From Pontiella sulfatireligans (GTDB taxonomy: Bacteria > Verrucomicrobiota > Kiritimatiellia > Kiritimatiellales > Pontiellaceae): a stretch of 64,000 bases of DNA. The DNA lies in assembly GCF_900890705.1 (NCBI RefSeq), contig NZ_CAAHFH010000001.1:2542001-2606000 (forward strand), in the 5' to 3' direction. Shown here piece by piece: positions 53,184 through 62,373 of this stretch. Below the pieces are notes generated by a model. The model saw only the letters and a list, made by a program, of their open reading frames with translations, had not been told where the DNA came from and did not search any database. Each line of letters begins with the position of its first letter. The stretch's first letter is position 1. The position numbers and the translations under genes were made by a program.

Positions 53184-54715
53184 CAGTCTGTCGGAGTTAG
53201 AACCCCGCACTGGCGACATCCCGGCATGAACTTATCAAGTAAAAGAGGCAAAGGCCGGGCGAAGCAAGAAAATGTCTGAAAATACGCCCGAAAATGTGCC
53301 GACAGTGCATTGGCGTGCTGTTTTGCGGTTGCCGCCGGGTGTTTCGGGGCACGCGCCGCCATGAGCTTGAATATTTTCTTTAGATTGTAGCTGAGGCAGA
53401 CGAGGCTCCATTCGGTTTCGGCTTTCTCCTTCCCCCTCATCGAGAAGCGGCGGAAGCCGAGCACTTCCTTGATAACCCCGAAAACGGGTTCGACGGTTTG
53501 CTTGCGCTGCTTGTAGAGCGCCTTCCCTTCGGGGCTCTTGAGACGGTAGGCCATCTGTTCCTTGATGGGTGCGCCAGGTGGCGGAGGGGTCGGCAGCGGT
53601 TGCTTCTCGAGGTCGGCAACGCTGACGTGGTGCGAGCCTTTGGCCATGGCGCTGTACACCGTCGGCCCGCCACCGGTTTCGGCGTCTTTGACGGCCTTCT
53701 CACTGTAGTAGCCGGTATCGGTCAATACGCTTTCCGGGGTGGCCGCTTCCTCAGGAATGCTTGCGAGAACAGGATTGAGCTGCTCTTTGTCATTGGGCGC
53801 ATCGGTGACGAGCTGACCAACGATGAGATAGGTTTCGGTGTCTACGGCGGCCTGCGCGTTGTAGGCCTGTTCGAAGTGGCTGCCGTTGCCGGCCTTCATG
53901 ATGCGGCTTTCGGGGTCGGTAAAATTGTATTGCTTCTTATCCGGCGGCTCTGCGGATGGAGGTTTAGGTTCTTTTCCCCGCGGTTTCTTGTTTTTACGCT
54001 TTTCCTCGAAGGCCGTTTTCTTCTCTTCGTACTCGGCCTGCTTTTGCTTGCGCTCCTCTTCGTAGCGCGCCTTGATCACTGCCCGGGCGTGCTCCAGGCT
54101 CTTGATGCGGTCTTCGCGCCGGACGATTTCGTCCGGGATGCTCAGCCCGTCATCAAGCGGGACGTTATCGACCTGCTCGGCTTTGGCGGCGAGTTGTTCG
54201 ACTTCCTTGCGCAGCAGTTCGACCTGCTCGCCGGCATGCTTTTAGCTGACAGCGGAATGCTTGCTGGCACTGGCTTTGATCTTGGTGCCATCGACGCTCA
54301 CGGTGCCGACCTTTTTGAGACCGGCGGTTTCCTGCGCCATGAGCAGCACCCGTACAAAAGCCTTTTCGAACAGCTCGCGGTTCGTGCGGCGAAAGGCACA
54401 GATCGTGTCATGATCGGGATGCAGGCTGCCGCCGCAGATGTAGCGAACGATGACGTCCGACCAGGTCGCATCCTCGATCCCGCGCGAGGAGAAGCGGCCC
54501 GTGGCGTAGCAATAGATCAGCAGAGTCAGCATCATGCGCGGCGGATACTGCTCGTCGCCGGTTCCCCGAAGGTTGAAGCGGAAGTCTCCAGCGGGAAGCC
54601 GGTCCACCGCATCGATCAGGAAATGCACAATGTGCTTCTGAGGAATCCAGTCGCGCAGGTCTGGCGGAAGCAGCATCGGGGTGTCGCGGTCGAGGTTCTT
54701 GAGTCGTGTGGCCAT
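53184..54715 (-). pseudogene. IS1182-family DDE transposase with internal stop
   Basis: Starts MATRLKNLDRDTPMLLPPDL (AAGGAA upstream). N-terminal part: YPPRMMLTLLIYCYATGRFS, HDTICAFRR, VSVDGTKIKASASKHSAVS, then TAA (54244-54242) where relatives have Tyr (S-Y-x-x-M). It continues in the same frame: coiled-coil (ARYEEERKQKQAEYEEKKTA), DPESRIMKAGNGSHFEQAYN, QTVEPVFGVIKEVLGFRRFS. There is no stop before the right end of the IS, so the frame runs through the terminal repeat into the split hydrolase. Probably inactive because of the internal TAA. Confidence 0.85.
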
Positions 54716-54800
54716 CACTTCCTTTTGGTTAAGACAGGCATAGACTGGCACAGTCTCATGAATATTGAAATATTATTCGCAAGCTAAGTCCGACAGACTG
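53184..54800. mobile_element. IS1182-like insertion sequence
   Basis: 1617 bp with terminal inverted repeats CAGTCTGTCGGAGTTAG (53184-53200) and, read inward from the other end, CAGTCTGTCGGACTTAG (54800-54784), 17 nt with one mismatch. Target duplication CTGG on both sides (53180-53183 and 54801-54804). One copy in the window. Confidence 0.9.
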
Positions 54801-55725
54801 CTGGGAGAGTTCAGGCATACTCGGTTGCATATGCCCCCGCCATGTCCCTTCAACCCCTAAACGAAATACAGAAATTTTTCCGGCCTTGGCATTGGTCAGC
54901 ATATCGCCCCACTCGGCCAGCAAACTTTCCTTACTGGATTTTGTGCGCGCATAGTTTTCAAACATGATCGCGTCACTCACGGGAAAAACAGTTTTGGCAT
55001 TATCTCCATACGCATTGTTTGCCAATAGAATTTTATCAGGGCCCAGTTTCTTCTTGAGCGCCCCCATCATCTCCCCCATGGCCTTTTCAATCTTCGCCTT
55101 CTTGTCTTTACGCAGATCAACGTTGCCGTGCATCTGATCAATAAAGGCCCCGTCACAGCCGGATTCTTTAACGCCCTTCGCAACGGTATTGACCCACCAC
55201 CTTCGGAAATCAGGATTCAACACATCGTAACAAAGCGCGCCATAGCGATCGGCCAACTCCCCTGTTTTAGGGTTGGTGACCAGCGCTTTCTTCAGCTTCG
55301 GGTTTTTCCTGACACGCTCCTTGGTAAAACCCTCATTGTATGAGGTGTAGGGCCAGGCATAAGCGGCGTTGAAATAAAACAGCACCGTCATGTCGGGCTT
55401 CACCTTTTTAAAAGCCTTGGCCTCGTGCTTCGCCCCTAATTCAGCGAAGCCAAGCGGCTTCATTCCATGTGACTTTTCAATGCAGAGAAAATCAGTTCGT
55501 TCGGCAATAAATTCAACCTGCTCCTGAGTCAGCAACCTATTCTTGTCTCCAAACATGAAATAGAGCGGTGTGGTGTCCCAACTGAACTTGGGATAAAATC
55601 CCTTAGGCTTAAACTGAGTTCCGTCGCTGATGCGCAACGGACGCTGATCCAAGGAGCGTGCCGTCGCAAGCGATGAGGTTGCCACGGCAGACAATATGAT
55701 GAGTTGGAATGCACGGAATGCTGTT

Positions 55726-57984
55726 CTACTTGTCATTGGGTTTTCCCTTGTAACCAACATGCTTATTCTTATCCAGCCGTCCCATTTTCGACACATCCAG
55801 TTCCTCGATCCCCAAGGTCAAGGCAGGACTGCCCGGTCGAAAAGTGAAATCGCCGGTGGCAGGGTCCGTAAACAGAGGATTTCCAAAAAGGCTGTGCTTC
55901 TCTTTGCCTATCGCCTGCATCATCTGCAGATGCTCATCCATCCAGTGCGAGTCTGTCGGATGGTAGTAGAGGTTCGAATCCATATCCGTGTCCACGAATT
56001 TGGGCGGAGGATTCCCTCCATTATCTTTGCCTCTGGGTCTTTCGTTATGCGCCTTGCCCCCGTCCGGATGGGAAACGATAATATTGCGATATACTTTTGA
56101 ACCATCAACCGGCACCCATTCATAGCTGATGTATCCACTTTCGGGGACGACAGCCGGAGCGACGATGAAATTATTGACGATGTCGTTTATCCCCTTCGAA
56201 GCGATTCCTGCCGAAAAGCCGCCATTGTTATAAAGAACATTTCCATAGATCAGCGTATCGTGCTGGTCGTCGTCGCAACGGATAGAGGCCGGCAGGGAGT
56301 GCGCCAGATTGTCGTGCAGATAGTTGTAGCGGATAATATTCCCCGTCCCAGTACCGGAGACATAGATGCCGTTGCCATCTGACAGCAGCTGAACGGCGTG
56401 GGAGATTTCATTATATTCCAACAGATTATGCCGCGCATGATTGTACTTTTCGCGCGCTTTCCAGCTCTCGAATCCCGCTCGCGGAAGTTCTCTATCTTCG
56501 GCAACGATCTCATGCTGGCGAATCGTTCTGCCACCCTCTCCGTTTAAGCTCCGCCCCGGCTCCACGCGCGTCGTGATGAGCACAGCCGCATAGCCACTAT
56601 GATGCAGCTCATTGTGGAGCATCCGGTTATGACCGCTTTGCCAGGCCCAAAGCCCCGGAGAATGCCAAGTGATTTCACTGAAATGATGAATATAATTATT
56701 CACGATGTCATTGTGATGATTAACGTCCTTCGTACCGGGGCCATACCCTGCAAGCAGAATCCCCGCTTCACCTAGATAAGCGAATTCACAACCCTCAACC
56801 CGATTGCGCTGTGCATGCAGGTCCATCCGCAAACCCGATCCACCGGAATTCACAAAGCGGCAGTCTGTGACCGCACATGCTTCGACTCCGCGGAATCGAA
56901 GCAAAGCGGTGGGACGGTCGAACATATCCCAATCGTGCTGCAATCCCCAGCCGACACGTCCTTCATCGCTCTCCCACGCCCAGCGGTCCCCATGGGAAAA
57001 CGTCAGTCCGGAAAAGACAATGCCCCGGACGGGTATATCCGTGGGGCCATCATAATCGATGGCTCCTTCGACACGGATCAACTCCGTTAACGTTGGCGCC
57101 AGGATATTGCGGGGCGATCCATCCGGAGCCGGATCAGAAGGCCACAAATAGATCTTACGGGTTTGGGTATTCACCACCCATTCTCCGGGTTCGTCCAAAG
57201 CCTCAAGAATATTTTCAACCCATACAACGGAAGCTTCAGGATCGTGAAGATAACCCGGCAACGGCCCCATCCCATAGGTCGCAGACGCGCCGGTTGTCGC
57301 AACACCCGTGGCTTCATCAACCGATGCGAGAGGAAGCATATTGATCGCCCAGGCTCGGCCTGGCCTTACTTGAACTTCCACGTCGCCCAAATTATCCCAA
57401 TTCTTCAGGGCGCCTTCCGGAAAATGCAGCGTTCGCCTATCCCCCTGCTTCGCATAGGCGAAACCAGAATTCCGTGCGCGATTCAAACGGCGCTGACCGT
57501 CATAGAGCGTATAGAACCGATCCATGCCCTCAGGCAGGTCAGCCACCCACACTTTGCCAAAAGATTCAGCAGGCAACTCGGCAGGTGGTGATTCTAAAAC
57601 TTTCCACCCCTTGATCGCCCGCCCTGAACTGAACACAGGGGTTTCGCCGGGAAACGCAGCATAGGTCACGGTTGATTCGCCTGCCCCGGAATCCTCCAGG
57701 CCGAGAACAACCGTCTTTTCCAACGGGTATATTCCCCCCCGAACCTGAACGACAATGTCCGTAGATTTTTTCTTTTTTAAAATGCGAACCGCATCACGTG
57801 CGCGCATCAGCGTTGCGAAGGGTCCATCAGCTCCCTGAGCATCAGGGTCGGCCAACGTGCCGGACCAATCGTCAGAACCTTCAGTAGAGATATAATAATC
57901 AGCCGTTACCTCAGCATCCACCGCTTCAGCATGGAATATAGTTCCTGCCATCACAGCCCATATCACAAATAATAGTTGTCTCAC
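55726..57984 (-). CDS. Secreted right-handed beta-helix protein, GH141-like
   Basis: 752 residues from a GTG start (57984) preceded by AGGGGAT. Signal peptide (LLFVIWAVMAGTIFHAEA). ADYYISTEGSDDWSGTL, FATLMRARDAVRILKKK, a beta-sandwich insert, then coils (CEFAYLGEAGILLAGYGPG, NNYIHHFSEI, NNFIVAPAVV), closing with GNPLFTDPATGDFTFRPGSPA. Intact paralog of 46364-48502 and 15383-17536. Overlaps the next gene (GHL15-like) by 11 nt. In the operon sulfatase - GH29 - propeller hydrolase - this gene - GHL15 - GH29-like. Confidence 0.8.
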   Translation of the reverse strand: MRQLLFVIWAVMAGTIFHAEAVDAEVTADYYISTEGSDDWSGTLADPDAQGADGPFATLMRARDAVRILKKKKSTDIVVQVRGGIYPLEKTVVLGLEDSGAGESTVTYAAFPGETPVFSSGRAIKGWKVLESPPAELPAESFGKVWVADLPEGMDRFYTLYDGQRRLNRARNSGFAYAKQGDRRTLHFPEGALKNWDNLGDVEVQVRPGRAWAINMLPLASVDEATGVATTGASATYGMGPLPGYLHDPEASVVWVENILEALDEPGEWVVNTQTRKIYLWPSDPAPDGSPRNILAPTLTELIRVEGAIDYDGPTDIPVRGIVFSGLTFSHGDRWAWESDEGRVGWGLQHDWDMFDRPTALLRFRGVEACAVTDCRFVNSGGSGLRMDLHAQRNRVEGCEFAYLGEAGILLAGYGPGTKDVNHHNDIVNNYIHHFSEITWHSPGLWAWQSGHNRMLHNELHHSGYAAVLITTRVEPGRSLNGEGGRTIRQHEIVAEDRELPRAGFESWKAREKYNHARHNLLEYNEISHAVQLLSDGNGIYVSGTGTGNIIRYNYLHDNLAHSLPASIRCDDDQHDTLIYGNVLYNNGGFSAGIASKGINDIVNNFIVAPAVVPESGYISYEWVPVDGSKVYRNIIVSHPDGGKAHNERPRGKDNGGNPPPKFVDTDMDSNLYYHPTDSHWMDEHLQMMQAIGKEKHSLFGNPLFTDPATGDFTFRPGSPALTLGIEELDVSKMGRLDKNKHVGYKGKPNDK

Positions 57985-58075
57985 CCAATCCCCTGCTTTT
58001 TTCTATCCGAGAAGACGGCCGCAAACCGGAATGCCCCTTCCCGGATGAGATGGCCAACAGCAGAAATGCCTTCAT

Positions 58076-59125
58076 CTATTCAACGTTCCAGTTTTTGATT
58101 TTCAAAAAATACCCGGCGGTTGGATCTTCATCATGACAGGCCAGAAAAAGACACTCGGGCTTCCCGTCCTTCCAAAGAATATTGGGGCGTTCGCTGCGAG
58201 CCAGCTTATCTCCGAAATAGATCTCGTTAGTCTGATAACCAATTTCCGGAACGCCCCAATTTATTCCATCCTTTGATTTATAAATCAGGCCGGGCCGATA
58301 TCCCCCGTTTCTTATTTGATCTGCCGGAATCGGGTTTCCTTCTAACAGGTTCTGCACCCCTCTCCGATCTTCAACAATCATGTAGTACATGCCCTCGTAG
58401 AAGAAGGCATAGGGATCTTCGATGTCCACCTGCTGATCCGCATAACTGATAACGGGGTTGGCCTCATAATTCACATACGGCCCTTCGATCTGGTCACTTT
58501 CTGCAAAAGAGATTTCGCGAAAGCCTTTCTTCAAAGGAAGTTTATCCGTCATCGATTTGTAATAGATTCTATACTTCCCTTCTGGAGTCACCACAAAGGT
58601 CGGATTCGAGGCGTGGACGATCTGACAACCATTCATCTCTCCGGAGGCAGGAATCACCGGGTTGAGCGGACTTTCTGTCCAGGGTCCATCCAGCGATTTG
58701 GCCGTGGCCATACCCACCTCCTGTTTAGAACCGTTTGCATCACGATACCTGTTCAGCAAAAAGACGAGCACATAGGTATCGCCCGCCATGGAGACCTGCG
58801 GATTATGGTACGAGGCGTCATCACTGGAAAAGAGATCCTCAACAAACGTGTAAGGCCCTTCCGGTTGATCCGCCACCCAATGCACAATCTTGCTATGCTT
58901 TATCCAGCTGCCTTTTTTGGGAATGACAGAGTTGAAAATGTGCAACTTCCCCTTTTCATCGTAGATCGGCGCCATGCACCAGGTCCAAGTCCCGTCTTCT
59001 GCAGGAAGAATATACTCCCCGGGAACCAGGGCCTTGCAAAAGGATGACTCTTCAAGGGAGTGGGCTTGCCCGCAAAACAGGCTCAACAAAAAAATACAGG
59101 ACAAAGTTTTCATTACAGATTCCAT
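58076..59125 (-). CDS. Secreted five-bladed beta-propeller hydrolase (GH43/GH117-like)
   Basis: 349 residues. Perfect AGGAGG lies 8 nt before ATG 59125, so the longer start (MESVMKTL) is used; signal peptide LSCIFLLSLFCGQAHS. Propeller motifs: DGTWTWCMAPIYDEKGKLHIF, ASYHNPQVSMAGDTYVLVFL, SNPTFVVTPEGKYRIYYKS, VDIEDPYAFFYEGMYYMIVED. The acidic residues in MAPIYDE and IEDP positions fit clan GH-F/J five-bladed enzymes, but the exact family cannot be fixed by eye. Starts 12 nt after the GH29 stop. Confidence 0.72.
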   Translation of the reverse strand: MESVMKTLSCIFLLSLFCGQAHSLEESSFCKALVPGEYILPAEDGTWTWCMAPIYDEKGKLHIFNSVIPKKGSWIKHSKIVHWVADQPEGPYTFVEDLFSSDDASYHNPQVSMAGDTYVLVFLLNRYRDANGSKQEVGMATAKSLDGPWTESPLNPVIPASGEMNGCQIVHASNPTFVVTPEGKYRIYYKSMTDKLPLKKGFREISFAESDQIEGPYVNYEANPVISYADQQVDIEDPYAFFYEGMYYMIVEDRRGVQNLLEGNPIPADQIRNGGYRPGLIYKSKDGINWGVPEIGYQTNEIYFGDKLARSERPNILWKDGKPECLFLACHDEDPTAGYFLKIKNWNVE

Positions 59126-59137
59126 GGGTTGTACCTC

Positions 59138-60910
59138 CTAATTCAGGGGTGTTAAGCGAATAGCCTTGAGCTTGGCGGTTTCAATATTTCCTTCGAGGCA
59201 GGAGACCGCGATCTTGTATTTTCCCCGCGTTGGAAAGTTAAGCCAGCCGATGGGGAATTCCTGATAGTTGTGCGAGGCGTTCTGTTGGTTCTGGATATGC
59301 TCTCCGCCAACGACGTCGACCCCCCAGACCAAACGGCCTTCGCCGGCGTAGGTAAGGCTGGCGCAGTAGTCGCCCGACACCGTCACATCGATTTCCCAAA
59401 CCGCTTTTCCCCCAGTCGTCCACTTGCCTACGGGATTCACCAGCACCCACTCCCCGAACTTTTCCATCCAACGGTCCCGGAAGATCTCTGCGCCATCAAC
59501 CACGGCGAACTCGGCGAAGATTTCTATCCCGTGGTTGGGATCGAGGCCAAAGGTGGAATCCACCTCCGGTGCGCCGGCCAATTCCACCTCAATGACGGAA
59601 ACGAGTTTTTCCGGCGCGCGGGGCGGGAGCTCAAAAATGTTCCAACCATTGGCAATCCGGTGCGCGACCGGTTCTGATTCGCCGCCGCTAAGCAATTGCG
59701 CAGATTTGATGCTGGTTTTCAAGCCGGGCAGGAACAGCTTGCCGGACTCCGGCCAATCGAAGACGGACAGGAAAAGCCGGTTGCCCTTTACGGTGACATC
59801 GCCCCAAGGCAGGGCATGCTCCCAGGGGGAAGCGTCGGTGCCATAGACCACCTGGGGATAGGTATGAATCCACTCTCCAGCCTCGCGCAGTGAACGGGCC
59901 GCGCGGTCAGGAACAGCACCTTTGCCGCATGGACCGACATTAAGCATGTATGTACCGCCGCGGCCGACGCAAGCAATCAGGCGGCGCAGGATTTTCTTCG
60001 GCGATTTCCAGTTTTGGTCGTACCAGGCATAGGCCCATGAATCGTTGGTGGTATCGACACTTTCCCACATTCCTTTGACGTTATGATGCGGCACTTCCAT
60101 ATCGCCCAGGGTTTGATAGTCGCCCAGATTGTGTCCGGCACGACCGGAAACGAGGGCTTTGGGTTGGTTCTTACGCACGACATCCACCAATTGCTGGACA
60201 TATTTTTTTTCCATGCCTCCCGGTGTGTCAAACCAGATCAGCTCTATGGGGCCGTACTGCGTCGTGAGCTCTTCGACCTGTGGCAGGCATTTCTTTGTAA
60301 AGTAGTCGTCGAACGTGGCGGGTTTGCCGTTTTCATCCACCTCCGGACCTTTTCGCCCGCCGGGAAAGGTCCAGTCCTGGCTATGGGAATAGTAAAATCC
60401 GAAACCTAAACCGGCTTTGCGACAGGCGGTCGACAGCTCCTTCATCGGATCGATTTTCCAAGGGGTGGAATCAACAATATTGAAATCGCAGGCTTTGGAG
60501 TGGTACATCGCGAACCCATCGTGGTGCTTGGCGGTAATGACGATGTATTTCATTCCGGCATCCTTCGCCAATTGTACGATGGCCTTGGCATCAAACTGCG
60601 TAGGATCGAAGGCGCCGGCCAGCCGCTTGTATTCCTCCGCAGGAATACCGGCCATCTTCGGATCCATGATCCACTCGCCGATTCCATAGTAGGTTTGACC
60701 ATCCACGTTGTTGGCCAGCAAGGAATAGAGTCCCCAATGGATGAACATGGCGTAGTTGCCCTCGTCGAACAGCTCTCCACGTTCGGCGTTTTCCGCACGC
60801 AGCTTGACCGTGCTTTCGCCCCACATTTCATCCATCTGTTCAGCCTGAACACCGCCGACCAACATCCCGGCAACCAGACCTGCCAATAATATTTTCATCT
60901 TAACTCTCAT
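59138..60910 (-). CDS. Secreted GH29 alpha-L-fucosidase
   Basis: 590 residues from ATG 60910, which overlaps the sulfatase stop (ATGA); a second ATG at 60898 gives a neater signal peptide (MKILLAGLVAGMLVGGVQA). GH29 barrel: YAMFIHWGLYSLLANNVDG, YIVITAKHHDGFAMYHS, GFGFYYSHSQDWTFPGG, IELIWFDTP (nucleophile Asp), WESVDTTNDSWAYAWYDQNW. C-terminal beta-sandwich (VWEIDVTVSGDYCASLTYAG, HIQNQQNASHNYQEFPIGW) may bind carbohydrate. Removes alpha-L-fucose or a related sugar. Near-identical build to the damaged copy at 42773. Operon partner of a sulfatase. Confidence 0.93.
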   Translation of the reverse strand: MRVKMKILLAGLVAGMLVGGVQAEQMDEMWGESTVKLRAENAERGELFDEGNYAMFIHWGLYSLLANNVDGQTYYGIGEWIMDPKMAGIPAEEYKRLAGAFDPTQFDAKAIVQLAKDAGMKYIVITAKHHDGFAMYHSKACDFNIVDSTPWKIDPMKELSTACRKAGLGFGFYYSHSQDWTFPGGRKGPEVDENGKPATFDDYFTKKCLPQVEELTTQYGPIELIWFDTPGGMEKKYVQQLVDVVRKNQPKALVSGRAGHNLGDYQTLGDMEVPHHNVKGMWESVDTTNDSWAYAWYDQNWKSPKKILRRLIACVGRGGTYMLNVGPCGKGAVPDRAARSLREAGEWIHTYPQVVYGTDASPWEHALPWGDVTVKGNRLFLSVFDWPESGKLFLPGLKTSIKSAQLLSGGESEPVAHRIANGWNIFELPPRAPEKLVSVIEVELAGAPEVDSTFGLDPNHGIEIFAEFAVVDGAEIFRDRWMEKFGEWVLVNPVGKWTTGGKAVWEIDVTVSGDYCASLTYAGEGRLVWGVDVVGGEHIQNQQNASHNYQEFPIGWLNFPTRGKYKIAVSCLEGNIETAKLKAIRLTPLN

Positions 60911-62256
60911 TTCTTTTTCGCACGGGCCTTCGACAACGCGTTTGCACTTGGTGTAGTCGGCAGTGATTTTTTCCAGACATCGAGCTGGATAGACATTTTT
61001 TTAACGACCTCAGGAAAGTCAGCCGACACATCTTTCGTTTCCGCCCAGTCGCTCTCCAAATCGTACAGCTCCATCTTCTGTGTCGCTTTATTGACCAGCA
61101 GCTTCCACTTGCCGTCATGGACCCCGAGCGAGGGCCATGTATATTCCTGACTGTCTCCGCCCCGCCATTCCCAGAAAATGGGTTTGGTTCTTTCGAACTT
61201 CTCGCCCTTGAAGGCGGCCAAGGCGCTTTGTCCGTCCGGTATATATCCCTCCGGAAGCTCTACACCGGCAGCCTCTAAAAAAGTGGGCAGCAGATCAACC
61301 GCAGTGACAACCGATGTTGTGTCCGTTTTTCCCGCCGGCACCACTCCCGGCCAACGTACGACAAAAGGCACGCGGATTCCTCCGGCAAAGAGAGAGCGTT
61401 TCTCCCCCTTCAGCCCACCGGTTTCTCCGACGGAATAAAATTTGCCCAGTCCCTGCCCTTTATGATCTTTATCTTCCGTCGAGTGCTCCGGTCCGTTGTC
61501 GGTGGAAAAGACAACCAGGGTGCTGCGGTCGAGATCCAACTCCTTCAACAAGGTCATGATGCGCCCAATGGCGTCATCCCCTTCAGCGATGATAGAGGCA
61601 TAGACCTGTTCGGCTTCGCCGAGGCCTTTAAACTGCTTCATAAACCGTTCCTGCGGCAAGTGCGGCGTATGCGCTTCATGCAACCATAGATTAATGAAGA
61701 AGGGCTTGTCCTTGAATTCACGGATAAACTTCTCCGCATAATCAACTGACTCAGAACCGCCTTTTGCTATTTCATGTTGCCCCGAACCATTAAACGTGGC
61801 AAAGTGGTCATAGCCGTATGCATCTTCCGTCGGAGAGTCGCCGACACTGCCAAGATGCCACTTTCCAAAATGACCGGTGGTATACCCTGCCTCCTTCAGC
61901 ATACGCGGAAGCTGCGGTGCCTGCGGGTCGAGCCAGTCCGCCATACCTCTTTTGATATGAGCCTTGATGCTCTGAAAGTGCTGGTGGATTGAGTGTCTCG
62001 CCGGAAACTGACCCGTCATAACCGCCACCCGGCTGGGGGAGCAGACCGGACTGTTTACGGTAAAGTTCGCGAAGTCGATCCCCTCTTCCGCCATGCGGTC
62101 GAGGTTCGGGGTTTGGCAGAACGTGCTGCCGTGCTTCCCCATATCGCCGTAGCCCCAGTCATCCGCGAAGATGAAAATAATGTTCGGTTTCTCCGCCCCA
62201 AACGCAGTCGCTCCGGCAATAAGCGTCAAAGCGCAAAACAATAGTGTTTTTTTCAT
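60907..62256 (-). CDS. Secreted S1-type sulfatase with basic C-terminal tail
   Basis: 449 residues from ATG 62256 (GGAGA upstream); the three upstream ATGs in the ORF (62283 on) lack a site. Signal peptide LLFCALTLIAGATAFG. FADDWGYGDMG, C72-S-P-S-R-V-A-V-M-T-G-Q, HFGKWHLGSVGDSPTEDAYG, HEAHTPHLP, FSTDNGPEHSTEDKDHKGQG. Basic tail SKARAKKK. Overlaps the GH29 start by 4 nt. First gene of the operon running to about 51367; no box of the shared type was found upstream. Confidence 0.93.
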   Translation of the reverse strand: MKKTLLFCALTLIAGATAFGAEKPNIIFIFADDWGYGDMGKHGSTFCQTPNLDRMAEEGIDFANFTVNSPVCSPSRVAVMTGQFPARHSIHQHFQSIKAHIKRGMADWLDPQAPQLPRMLKEAGYTTGHFGKWHLGSVGDSPTEDAYGYDHFATFNGSGQHEIAKGGSESVDYAEKFIREFKDKPFFINLWLHEAHTPHLPQERFMKQFKGLGEAEQVYASIIAEGDDAIGRIMTLLKELDLDRSTLVVFSTDNGPEHSTEDKDHKGQGLGKFYSVGETGGLKGEKRSLFAGGIRVPFVVRWPGVVPAGKTDTTSVVTAVDLLPTFLEAAGVELPEGYIPDGQSALAAFKGEKFERTKPIFWEWRGGDSQEYTWPSLGVHDGKWKLLVNKATQKMELYDLESDWAETKDVSADFPEVVKKMSIQLDVWKKSLPTTPSANALSKARAKKK

Positions 62257-62319
62257 ACGTCTCTCCATTTTGCTCATAATCATTTTGCTTAATCCTGTTG
62301 ATTGGCTTTTTTATGTAAA

Positions 62320-62351
62320 AGCCTGCCCGAAGATGAACATCCGGGCAGGCT
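62320..62351 (-). terminator. Intrinsic terminator of the large secreted-protein gene
   Basis: AGCCTGCCCG (62320-62329) pairs exactly with CGGGCAGGCT (62342-62351) around a 12-nt loop. On the minus strand the stem is followed by TTTTACATAAAAAAG, a short U-rich end. It lies 23 nt after the stop of the gene at 62374. Confidence 0.8.
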
Positions 62352-62373
62352 GGGACGAGATCAATTCCTCGCG

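Larger units (their letters stand above)
52928..55736 (-). pseudogene. GHL15-like hydrolase split by an IS element
   Basis: Paralog of the intact gene at 44615. The 5' part (54801-55736; MTSRTAFRAF..., CIEKSHGMKPLG, DGAFIDQMHGN, ILLANNAYGD, ending MPELSQ) and the 3' part (52928-53183; KAEFALACYLIGAQPYSYF... HASVWVNTESREAKI) are in frame once the IS and one copy of the target duplication are removed, giving 396 codons against 400 residues in the paralog. So the gene was intact until the insertion. Its ATG overlaps the end of the beta-helix gene (55726-55736). Confidence 0.88.
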
